Below, piece after piece: positions 21,795-33,200 of a stretch of 64,000 bases of DNA (positions are counted from its first letter, which is position 1; each line of letters opens with the position of its first letter). The notes below the pieces were generated by a model. The model saw nothing but the letters and a program-made list of their open reading frames with translations. It did no database searches and had not been told where the DNA came from. Where the stretch lies: positions 1 through 64,000 of the forward strand of contig JASANE010019221.1 in the NCBI GenBank assembly GCA_030248225.1, read 5' to 3'. The position numbers were made by a program, and so were the translations under genes. This stretch comes from Trileptium ribeirensis. Taxonomy: Eukaryota > Nematoda > Enoplea > Enoplida > Thoracostomopsidae.

Positions 21795-24257
21795 AAGACT
21801 AAGACGTAGGTCCATCGGTGAAAAAAGAGTAGATCATGGGCGTCAATGGCGCGTCTTGGGGCAGATGGTCTCGGGGAATAAGACAGATTGTAAATTTATG
21901 TAATTTCCAGGAACTCGTAATTTCTCTTGGTTTTGTTAAACTTTCCGATTTTTTGATATTTTTCTAGATTTTTGGCAGAACTTTCATGTATTTTTGCTAA
22001 TTTGTGTCCACATTCGCCATATTTTTGTAATCTGTATCAATTTTTTCTCAGAATTTACGAGCGTGGTGAAGAAGGGCTCGGAGGCTTTAGAGGGGCTAGA
22101 TTTGGCTTGGCAACCTCGTAGCCTCCTATCGCCGCATGTGGTGGTATAGATGGTGTAGGACACGGGAGTAGCTAAAAATTTTCCATAAGAAACCCTAATT
22201 TTTCCCACTTTTCTCTAATTTTGCCATAGTCTTTGCAATTCTGCACATAATTGTTTACAATTCCGACACTAAGGTGTGGTATATCCAATACATTCCATGT
22301 GAATAGCTATGACTTAGAGTATATCCAACTTTATAGGCATTCCTAGACACCAGGACAAAGTCTAAGACTACCCTCATAGCGTGGGTGTCGATGAAAGTAG
22401 GGGTTTCCCATGAGGTTCGAAATGGTAAAAATATTTCGATAATTGGCAAAAACTGTGGTAAAAATTGCCAAAAATTAAGGAATATTAGGAAAAATTTATC
22501 GTTAATTGGCATACATTGCAAAATTTTAGCAAAGTTGAAAACATGTATTGCATGGAGTAACCGGAATTCCGATTCCGGCGAAAATCGTGTTCCGGTTGCG
22601 GTTCCTGCAAAGGGCAAAAACCATACCGGAACCGGAATTCCGGTTTAAAAATTTTGTTTGAAATTTTCCACGTATTTTGCTTCATCCTGTAATCCAAACA
22701 TATGTAATATATATTGATGATCATATAATAATGATCAAGCTCCAATTCAACCAAGCAAAAGAAAAGATTAACTAACCAATTTGTCGTGTGAAACGTAAGT
22801 AGGGCACATAATTTGAGCAGGAATTTTTCATAATAACCTGCAGGAGTTTGTTAAATCAAGGCCAGGTCGATGCTTGTAGCAGCTATTTTACACATCCAGA
22901 AGTCTGTGGGATATGTTTGAATTAAACCGGTCCAACTCGGTAACAGAGTATGGCTTACGCAGAAGTACTTAGGGTATGCTTGGCTAACATAAATTGCGTC
23001 AAGCACCCGCCAGTGCGCTTGTAAACTTGGTAAATCAGTCTAAATTGAAGTAAACTAATGTTATCTGCAACGCAGCTAGAAACTGCTTTCTTGGCAATGA
23101 ACTGTATTTATTGAAACTGTGCGAGCAGCATCATAGTGTGTCTCAGCATTCTGATTATAAAGTTATCATCATTATGATCTAACTGACGGGCACTGTTTGT
23201 TCAACGATAGCCTAAACAGTGTCTCTGACCACTGATCAGAAAATTACCTTCTATCTATTATTTTCTCTTAGAATCATATAAACCAATAATTTTAAGTTTC
23301 CTACAGAAGAACATGCCACAAACGTATGTGTAGTAAAGGGAGGCGACTGGACACAGAGCGAAAATGTGTATTCTACGCTCCAAGCTTTGTAAGCACATTC
23401 GATTTGACGCAGTATACGCAATGGTGTATAGTGGAAGACATTTTTTGCTCTGAATATCCAAAAACCGACATATTTGATCGATAAATAAACATTATTAGCT
23501 TCCTCAGTCTCTTTAAAGTTTCAGAAAGGCAATAATACCTTCGCAATACATTAACTTTAATGTAAAAGTTATTTTTAATGCATTTTAAATCCACTATACC
23601 TTCATTTCTTCCATCATCTGTTTTACTATATATAAATTTCGAAGACCAGGTTCCGGATCCGGTTTAAATGGACGGTTCCGGTTGCTGGTTCCGGTTCCGG
23701 CAAATTTCGGTTCCGGTTATATATTCCCTGATGTGTTGTTGAATATAAAATATATACTACAGCTGAGCAATGCATATACGTTCATCTTAATTATTACGAA
23801 ACGACTATAGAGAAAATTACAACATATGGCACGCTTTTGCTTCGAAAACGTAACAATTTAAAAATCGTATTTGTAATTCTTTGCATGAAAGTCTTCGTTT
23901 TATTCACGTATGTAGTGTCCACAGTAGAGTTGTGCAGTATAATCTGACATCTTTCAGTTTACCAGAATGTTTGTTGTAGGATTGTCTTCTGATGTTTCCA
24001 GTCTCCCACATCAAATATTACAATTTGGGTATTTAAGCTTTAAAATTTAAAAGTTCTCAATGTAACAATTGCCTCCGCAAATTTTTAATTTTCCTCTAAT
24101 TAACGATTTCTCCCTTGGAGCTTCCCCAACTACCTCCGGATCCCTACTTTCTATCTCTATAAAAATCGCGGTCTACACTTCTCTATCCGAGTTTTGCCAA
24201 TTTTTTCTTTCAAGATGTCTTAAATCTCCGTTCAATTAGGGAAGCCCCTCGAGGAAA
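21795..24257. repeat. Dispersed repeat R1, copy 2, split by a hAT-type insertion
   Basis: Parts 21795-22550 and 23739-24257 together (about 1275 bp) match copy 1 at 1-1281. The two parts are separated by the complete element at 22551-23730. Confidence 0.8.
22551..23730 (-). mobile_element. Non-autonomous hAT-type transposon, copy 1
   Basis: Ends: CATGGAGTAACCGGAATTCC (left, 22551; one change from CAGGGAGTAACC) and the reverse complement of CAGGGAATATATAACCGGAA at the right. The 8-bp flanks are atgtattg (22543-22550) and atgtgttg (23731-23738), 7 of 8 identical. Subterminal regions are packed with GGTTCCGG/CCGGAACC boxes. Length is 1180 bp. Internal sequence is shared in reverse orientation with the copies at 27822 and 54139. 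No transposase coding is visible; the short minus-strand ORF 23373-23594 has no transposase character. CAGGG ends plus 8-bp duplications are hAT hallmarks. Confidence 0.88.
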
Positions 24258-25249
24258 TCACGACCAGTACGTGTTGTGGAGAAATTCAGCCTCACTGTTG
24301 TGAGGCCATTGATGTTGAAAGAAAACGATACAAATATAGACACATTATAGTAGCAGCTAATCAGAAGCATGTAGCCTATGTTTGAAAGATGACAATGATG
24401 GTGCGTTCACAACGTCATAACGTAAGCTAATCTAGAAGCGAACAATGCGATAAGACAAGAAGTGACAAGAATGTTGAGCTTGGGTATATATTATCTGCAT
24501 CTTGAAGTTGCTCCCTCTGGTCTGAGCGCAGCACGGCACAGAGAATTTATCAACGGCTAAATCAATAAGCCCATGTGACATCTTATATATCAATATTAGG
24601 TCACTACGGATTCGCCTCGTATGTACACTTTGCAAACCCAGATAAGGTAAACGATGCTGAAAGTTCTAATGTCTATTGCCTGACAGTAGCTTTGTCGCTT
24701 GGCGCTGCATACGTTTTATTGTTTTGATATCTCGATCACTATGCATATGGAGTCCTAGCACTCACTGCGTACTCTTCGTGAGGGCGTATCAACGATCTGT
24801 ATAGCTGGAGCCACATATACTTAAATCATTGCTGAATTGTTTGTTTTATGCTGTTGACGATACGTAAAGCTGTTGCAGCTGGGAAATTACAACGCTTCGA
24901 AAACTACAATGTGATACACTTCCACACGCGAGGTCTTTTTCCTGCTGTGTTACAGACAACATGTCTCCCACGAGCGAATAGAATGAACACGGATTACCGT
25001 AACCACAATGTACACCTTATCAGCGAATTTAGCAATCATCGTCTGTATATATTCGTATTGCGCGGTGAAATACCGCGTGATGATGCGCGATGGTGATAAT
25101 GCCCGTCGCCGTAATGCAAGTTTTGTTTATTTGGCGAATCTGTGTTTTTGTGTTCGATTCCGAATGATGTTGCGCAAACATCTCCAATTTCTTTATCCCT
25201 GGGTGCCCTCGTACTCGTGGTCATGAATTGACATTTCAGTCGCCAAATA
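24258..25249. other. Non-coding, nothing recognised
   Basis: Open frames around 24848-25096 (plus) have some codon-like texture but no known domain. They may belong with the LINE relic just downstream. Confidence 0.3.
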
Positions 25250-25400
25250 TGCCGCGACAAGATAGCCACAAAAACTTTTTTACACATAGCGTTGCGTGAC
25301 TTTGGAAGAACCTCCCTGTAGAGGTCATTCGGGCGCCATCGTTATCATTTTTCAAGCAGAGGCTCCACGCATCAGGCATTACGTGCCTGATATGTGCGTT
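25250..25400 (+). pseudogene. LINE ORF2 C-terminal fragment
   Basis: One frame reads LWKNLPVEVIRAPSLSFFKQ then RLHAS (about 25301-25375). This is the common C-terminal signature W-N-x-L-P-x-x-V-x-x-A-P-S-L-x-x-F-K-x-x-L of CR1/jockey/RTE-group LINE reverse transcriptases. A preceding stop and frame changes show decay; the RT core is absent. Confidence 0.6.
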
Positions 25401-25575
25401 ATATTTGTTTTCAAAGCCAACTGGCCACCGTGCAACGAGGCTGAAGCTCCTCCACTGAAGATGTCTCTGGCCAATGATATCCCGTCTTCCAAAAGATACT
25501 ACCTGATATATGACAATGCCTTCTTGTGGACGAAGGTACATATAAACACATATTCCTGTCGAATTATATCGAGAC

Positions 25576-25779
25576 GTGCCATTCTACGTGGAATACTTCG
25601 ATAATTCGACAATTTCCATCCCCCGCGTGATTCCTGCACAAAAAAGTATACACCTGAGGGTGCCTAAATTTACTTTATGCGATGTCACAACACTTGACTG
25701 TCGTATTTGGAGAAACCAGCGTTTGGCGGTATTTTCGCAACAACAAACACAAATTTTGGCTGGGGATATGGTCGCATGA
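25576..25779 (+). CDS. Short ORF of unknown family (doubtful)
   Basis: An open frame of about 67 codons with protein-like wording (VPFYVEYFDNSTISIPRVIP, then LRVPKFTLCDVTTLDCRIW). It lies 200 bp after a LINE tail and ends at TGA 25777-25779. Not recognised; it may be a remnant exon or transposon fragment. Confidence 0.25.
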   Translation: MPFYVEYFDNSTISIPRVIPAQKSIHLRVPKFTLCDVTTLDCRIWRNQRLAVFSQQQTQILAGDMVA

Positions 25780-25999
25780 AAAATTGTACTATATTCACGG
25801 AATCGATTGATTCATTATGAAATACCGAATAACGGCTGGCCTAACGCGAACTGTGGACGTCGAAGCCGAAGATGCAGAACTTCATTGACTGAAGCAATGA
25901 TATTGAAGTTTGCGTTTAGCAAACGAGCGAAGCGAGTTATGTCCTCATAGTTTTGTTCGTTGTTGATAACTGTTGGCAGGCTGATCAAAACGTTTTTTC

Positions 26000-27110
26000 G
26001 GGAAAAAGTTTTTTAACGTCTATAACTCGGCAACTCATATTGCTATGTTAATATATTTTCTATGTGATGCGATTATAAATCAGCATATACTGCTGTGTGC
26101 GTTTGCTTGTATGTCGCCCCGTTGCCGAGAAGAGGTTGAACAACACTCTTTTTAGGTTAAAATTGGGCCAAATTTAGATGTTATAGCGCATAAATTGGCA
26201 GTGGCTGGGCTGATTTGGCTTAGATTTTTACAGCATATTTATATATACTTTAGTTATGTGTCTTACCGACAGAAATAATATCATTGTGATATCGTATGTT
26301 TTAGTGATTTTCCCCATTCACTCCATTTTCAGGGCAGAATTTAACAAACTTTGGTCATTGGTCATATTTTGGCAATGCCAAGCCAATTTGTTGAAATTTT
26401 CACAGCACATCCATACTTACGTAGCTTAGCCACTGTGCAAATATCATTGCAATACTGCTTTTTCTTCACGGATTAATGGGTCAGTAGCCTTCTTTTCAGG
26501 TCCGAATTTGTCAGATTTCAGTCATTGCCAAGGGTCGTTTTTCCATGGCTGGGCCGATTTATCTCAAATTCGCATAATGCACATATACCTACGGAGGTTA
26601 TTCACAGCACTTTTATCATTGAGATATCTATTTTGTTTCAGGGAATTATGAGGTTTAAATTCCTTTGTGAGGCCCCAATTTAACAAATTTTAATACTTAC
26701 AAAGCATATTTTGTCAGTGACTGGGTTGATTTGGCTCAAATTTCTTAATAGTCTACATTACTTACTTATAACATAGCATATCACAGCAATACCTTCTTTA
26801 ACCAGGGAACTAGAGGGTCATACCCCCTTTAAGGCCAAACTCAGCCAAAATTTAAGTATTTTCGCATGTAACTGGGCAACGGCTTCTCCGATTTGGCTCA
26901 AATTATCACACTACAAATTTACTTAAGTAGCTTACTTGGAACGGAAATGTTACTGCGATATCTCCATCTTTTAGCGAATAAGGGATTAATAACCTTTTCA
27001 CATGCGAAACTTATTCCAAATTTGTGCGTTGTCGTCTTTAATTTGACAATGGCCGGACCGATTTTGCTCTAATTTTGAACTTAAATGTACTCGTTCGTTC
27101 GTTAAGGCCA
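26000..27110. repeat. Diverged tandem array, unit about 170 bp, about six units
   Basis: The phrase tggctgggc(c/t)gatttggct(c/t)a(a/g)att recurs in varying decay at about 26206, 26380, 26545, 26722, 26890 and 27055. Each is followed by a cttac/agcttac stretch and a gcaata(t)c-ttttag-type stretch, giving spacing of about 165-180 bp. This looks like an old satellite-like array with no coding content. Confidence 0.65.
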
Positions 27111-27813
27111 GACATCTGCGTTACTACCTAGTTGATAATGGAAACTGTCAAATGGAAAATTGTCATTTTTGAAATGGAGCGAGTGGAGTTTCTGCCAGTA
27201 GCTTTACTAGCGGAAAAAAGCGTCAAAAAATTTACGTATCTTCACAAATTTTTCTTGTGATCACAAATTCAATCTATTTGTGCCCTTTATTTATACGATA
27301 AAGCCGTCGACTACGTCTTCCGGGTCAAGATAAGCCCCAAAAAGCCCATCATTATCTGAAGTTTAGCCATCTTTGTATCTATCTTTCGCGAGCTATATTC
27401 CGAGATAGAGACTTCGCAGCGAAAAATAGAGGCCACCATTCAGAAAACACTCATCGAAACCTACAACTCTTCTGGTGTGCATTTTTGTCACAGGTGTTGT
27501 ATGCCAGCTATGATCCAATGTTTAAAAATACCGCAGAAAGTGAAAATTTCAAAATTTTTACAAAGCAAGTTCTTTACTTGTTGGGGGTGAACTTTGGAAT
27601 TATATGTGTTATTTTAACCGTTAGGTTTCATTGTTTTAGCACCATATTGGCTTTGTTATTAACTCCGGAGTAAAATTTAGTGCATTTTGGCATCAAAAAT
27701 AGTCAAATTTCGTTACTTTACTAGTATAGACGAATGTAGGTCAGTCGAAAGTATTTACAGATTTTTGGGGTTGCTAAATACGATAAGAGCAATTGTATTT
27801 GCATGTTTTGCAT
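27111..27813. other. Non-coding, nothing recognised
   Basis: AT-rich sequence between the tandem array and the hAT-type copy 2. Confidence 0.4.
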
Positions 27814-27821
27814 CAAATAAG

Positions 27822-28862
27822 CAGGGAATAACCGGAACCGAAATTTACTGGAACCGGAACCGTCTATTTAAACCGGAACCGGAACCTGGTCTTCGAAATT
27901 TATTTATAGTAGAACAGATGATGAAGTGGGAAACTACGGTATAGTGGATTTAAAATGCATTAAAACTTTTACATTAAACTTAATTGTTTTGCGATGGCAT
28001 TATTGCCTTTCTGAAACTAAAGAGACTGAGGAAACTAATAATGTTTATTTATCGATCAATGTGTCTGTTTTGGATACTCAGAGCAAAAAATGCCTTCCAC
28101 TATTGTACACCCTTGCGTATACTGTGTCAAATTGAATGCGCTTACAACGCATGGAGCGTAGAATAAACACTTTCGCTCTGACCCCAGTCGCCTCCCTTTA
28201 CTACAACTACGTTTGTATGATCCTAAGAGAACTTAATAGATAGAAAGTAATAATAGATAGAAAGTAATTTTCTGATCAGTGGTAAGAGACACTGTTTAGG
28301 CTAGCGTTAAACAAACATTGCCCGTCAGTTAGATGATAATGGTGATAACTTTCTAATCAGAATGCTATAATTTAATCTTCAATTTAGCCTAATTTACAAA
28401 GTTTACAAGCGCACTGGCTGGTGCTTGATGCAATTTGTTAGCCAAGCATGCTAAGTGCTTCTACGTAAGCCATACTCTGTTACCCAGTTGGACCGGTTTA
28501 ATTCGAATGTAACCCGGAGACGTCTAAATGTGTAAAATAGCTGTTACAAACATCGATCTGGCTTTGATTTGTTAACAAACTCCTGCAGGTTATTATGGAA
28601 AATTTCTGCTGAAATTATGTTCCCTACTTCGTTTCACACGGTAAATTGCTTAGTTAATCTTTTCTTTTGCTTGGTTGTATTGGAGCTTGATCATTGTATA
28701 ATATATATTACATATGTTTGGATCAGAGATGAAGCAAAAATGCGGAAAAATTCATATAAAAGTTTTAAACTGAAATTCCGGTTCCGGTATGGTTTTTGCC
28801 TTTTGCCGGAACCGCAACCGGAACATGATTTTCTCCGGAACCGGAATTCCGGTTACTCCCTG
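27822..28862 (+). mobile_element. Non-autonomous hAT-type transposon, copy 2
   Basis: Left end CAGGGAATAACCGGAACCG (27822); right end, reverse complemented, CAGGGAGTAACCGGAATTCC (28862). Flanks caaataag (27814-27821) and caaattag (28863-28870) agree at 7 of 8 bases. Length is 1041 bp. Compared with the 54139 copy it lacks about 105 bp near 28372. The interior is co-linear with that copy and opposite to the one at 22551. No transposase. Confidence 0.88.
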
Positions 28863-28870
28863 CAAATTAG

Positions 28871-30079
28871 GTAAGTCTTAGGAGCCCTATTACGTATATA
28901 TCACTTTTCAAATTATAATATTTCTTAAAATTTGTGATTTCTAAATTTCAAAAGTTTTTGACCTTTTGGTCAAAGGAAGAAGAAATAAAGATTTATTCGC
29001 CTTTCATATATGACTAAAATGACTGTAGCATTATGAATGAAGTATCGCGGCTGTGTGATTACTATCATGGGACTTGAAGTGGGCTTAAGACCCGCATTTG
29101 GAACGACAAATATTGTCAATAAGGTAGAGCAGCGAGATTCGGTTTGCGAGTAAGCAGTAATTATTCGTCTAGGTATGACTGAAGCTTGCAGAAACAGACT
29201 AAAGCTTTAACCATGGTAAGATCAGAACTGAAAGTTGTAAACATGAGGTGTTTTCAAGATTAAAATATAGCGCAAGAGAAGGGGTATGTGTTTACAGCAA
29301 TCGAAGGTGAATGAAGAGAACCGCGAGAAATGGGCTGTAAACTGAAATTAACATCTGTAATTTTTGACTAAATATTCTATAACTGTACACAGGAACATTG
29401 CGACGTAGTGAACAGGAACAGGCTAAGATTTTGTTTATTGCTTACAAGTATATCACCCTACTGATTTCTTTATTCGCTCAAAATTTTATTTGTCGTGATG
29501 GGGAAATTCTAAATTAAAAGTTTGGCAATGTTCAAAAATTTTCAGTGCAAGTCGGCCCAGGCGTATCATTAATTGTAAAAAATAGCAAATTTTAACACAC
29601 AAGTGGCACTTTGGAAAAATAGTGTTATATATATAACTGTTATGCGATCTCGTATCATTTTACCCCAATAATATTGTGATAATTACACTGGGACATTAAA
29701 CCTGAATGGGTGATCTTTATTTTTGTAGGTAAGGTAACAAAAATATCACAATTTGTGTTTTCCATAGTACCTTGGGTAAAGTGTTATGTTTTTTATTATA
29801 TAAAAATACTATGAATATATGGCCTTATTTAGAACAACATTCTGTATCAAAATAGAGGCGTTAAATTTAATATAGGCTCTGTGACTCATTTTTATATCCC
29901 TCTAATGTTAGTTGGTGGACCCAATCCAGACTAATTTGATGTATTGTATCGTATGTGTTTAGATTAAAGATAATTGTGTATTGCTTAATGTCCTAACTGC
30001 AACACGTAACGGATTCAATAAACAAAACGTTGTTTGAGCATTGTATCAAAGGACCTCAATACTAAGCGCATCGGCGAAC
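28871..30079. other. Upstream region of the RRM gene
   Basis: AT-rich, no ORF of note. It probably contains the promoter and 5' UTR of the gene starting at 30080, but I could not fix a TATA box or start site. Confidence 0.35.
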
Positions 30080-30243
30080 ATGAGTAGCTATGGAGGCGGT
30101 GTTGGCGGTCAAAATCGACGGCTTCCGGTTGTTACAGCTAACCGCGCGTACCGGATATTTCCCAATTTAGATGGAATACCCACAAGTCAACATAGTATTT
30201 TTATGCGAGGGTTTGACGGTACGGTGAGAGAAGATAAGATAAG
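30080..30243 (+). CDS. RRM gene exon 1
   Basis: ATG at 30080 is the first ATG of a frame that opens earlier without one. It encodes MSSYGGGVGG and the start of the RRM. The exon ends ATAAG with GTATAT following, leaving two bases (AG) of an Arg codon. Confidence 0.6.
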
Positions 30244-33200
30244 GTATATATATTTGTATGTTTAATCGTAATTTATTTCTAAGTGTCTCTATGTCGAAAT
30301 GAGTAGTATATTTATGCAAAATTATTTTCCTTATTTTTCATTGGTTAAATGCATAGATCAGGGTTTTTTCAAAACGGACCCTGGGTCCAGCAAATTTCTT
30401 TTGCGTCTAGGCCTTAAACGCTGGGTCCAGATTTACAATTTTTGCCTCGAGAATTTCACGAATTTTTACCCAATAAAGAAGCGTAATTACATAGCCATAC
30501 AAAATTTACACCACCTGCATATGTAAAAGATTGGACCAAATTTCATGTGCGCCCTTGTCAGGTGCACAGCATCTGTGGTTTGTAGAGTTCCAGTGCGCTA
30601 ACTATATTTTATATATCTTTTTAAACTGTATTAATCTGCTTATTACGTACGTTGATATTTATGTTATGAAGAGATTTATTATTAAGTATGATAAAATTTA
30701 TTAACAATCCCAATGTCTCCGAATCCGAAACAGCCCTCCAGCAAATTTTTTTTGGGTTACCGTAAAAATATTTGGGTCAAGACACCTATGGTCCCAAAAA
30801 CCTTGATAGATAGTGATAGGGGTGTAGAGGGTTACCTCCCCGGAGTCGTTGGACCTCCTCATTCGCCAACCGGGCTGACCACTCCTTTGAGGCCGATGGC
30901 AGACCTCCCGGACCATGAGCATGTATGGTTAAATGCTTGACAGCAAAATTCGCAATAATTGGTATAAATATACTGTTGTCTCTTCTATAATCGCTTCCCA
31001 ATACGTTAATATTTCGAGACAAAATCAGTGGTGCTTTTACGGTGCGGGAATAAGAGGATTGTATATGGTACTTCATAGGCTACTCGCTACAATTGACTGT
31101 TGCCTTACGGCCTAGCGGCAAAAAATTTCAAAATAAAACTTTATTTTACCACTAGCAAGTTGCGAACTAGCAACATGCGAGAAGGGTCAATTATTGCGGC
31201 GAGTACTGTATATGCATACAATAATGGTTGTCTTCACATGATAAAATGCACATATTATCATGACACTATGTACGTATGATATGTAACAGTTAGCAGTGCC
31301 ATGTTGTCTTTTAAGGGGCCATAATGTTACAGCAGATATTAATATTCACCGTCAGTTAAAAGTAGAATAGATACGTAGTAGTTACTTACGCAATGAGTAG
31401 AAACGAATGGAGCGCATCAGATTTGCGCTGTTTGAGAGTAGCTACATTCAGCATGGTGCCTTTTACACATGTAACATAGTGCAACCTATTTTTGTCGTAA
31501 GGACTGGCCACAGAATCACACTTATCGATCAAGAAAAGAAGCAAACGCTAAAACTATTTTAGCTTACTGGGCGGACTGGATTCGATGTCCCAGACATGCA
31601 ATAAGCAGTAATGTATTAAACGCAAAGTAGCGGTCATTTTCGAGGTGTTTTTCAAAGCATAGACCACATATTCCTTCATCCTATGATCAAAAGACTCAAA
31701 TTTTTGAAAATTATTTTATTTACCACCTTCAATAAAGATTACAGTTGTAGAAGCCATTTATCACACTGGTGCCTTATAGTGGCACCACTGCTTATATCCT
31801 ATGACTAAATTTTAAAATGTCATAATTTCTTTTATTGTTCTAACAATTAGGAATTATAGTATATATATAGAGCCTTTGGTAGCTTTCGGAACTCTAATCG
31901 CATATCAAGGTAAGGCATAATTTTAAGGTTAAACGTAAAGTCCATTTTTATATTTGAAGCTTATAAGAAACTTGCATTATCACTTTCTGTCTTTATATTT
32001 TGAAACGCTGTGTCACAGCACGTAAAATGACTCACAAAACCCGTTTTGTTCAAAATTGTACATGGGTGTTGGTTGGAGTTGTAAAATTTTGAGTATGAAA
32101 GTACAATACTAGACGCATAATGAGATAGAGTTATATACCCGACAAATAAAAAGTTGCTAAAACTGGTCAGCCCATTGATGATTTTTGTTATACATACTGA
32201 CAAAAATATCTGTTGCACACTTACACAGTGTTGGAGTTGGTCACTGGAAAACCGCATTTATTTCTCTAATCTATAGGTGGAGAACGGCCAGGCAAATTAG
32301 TTTATACAATATCGCATATACCTAATACCGGTATTTTTGTGAAATAGGTTTTGTACTGATTGCCTAAACAATGACTTTCAAATAATTTTTTTCAAAAATT
32401 CTACTTTTATATAATTCGCAAATGGTACATGCATCTCTACGTGCAGTGGCTATTTAATGTTATCACCATTATCGTTTCAAGTTGTGATCAATTGTAAGTG
32501 GCTCTATGCCCTTTCTGATCTTATGTGTTTATTTATATTTACATATATAGATATGTTTAATATATAGACATGTCAGTCTATTTTTTCTGTATAACAAGTG
32601 CTTTCATCTGGTCTATATATTACATGGACAGTGTGAGTATTCACAATGCATAACAGTTCTGTCTAATAAGGCTGGCTTAACCGGTGATAAACTATGTTGT
32701 TGTTGTTGTACTACGTGGCGGAGTAATTCGGTAATGTCATTTTGTGCCAAAAGATGTCTTCATTTATATAATAAGTTAAAACTCAAATTTGTGTTCCACT
32801 CCACACATACGTACCTTACCAATATTAAATAATTCTTCGTTTATTTTATTTTAGAGAATTTTTCGAACGGGAAGGCGGCAAGTGTACGACGGATTTTCTC
32901 AAATTGAGCCTCGATCGCACTCAACTGTTCATTGCGCTACGGTTTCAGACGAAAGATTTAGCCAATAAAATTATGGATAGGTATGGATATTATGATCCAG
33001 CTATGTTGTTGCATTGCAGCAAACTTGGTAGTCAAACCTATACTGAATCTAGTGGTTGGCAAAACAGCAGGCAAAAATTCTGGAATGAGGCTATGTGTTT
33101 GGAAGATCAAGCATTTCTGTTGTCAATTTTACTGCTGCGTGGAAGCATATATTTTATATGCATATATGTAGTTATAATATCGTTAAACAACATAATATAA

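Noticed and set aside
32981..33200. Open-frame extension of RRM exon 2
   Set aside because: Begins at a good donor (AG/GTATGG) and loses RRM character; the downstream exons fit in phase only if it is spliced at 32980.
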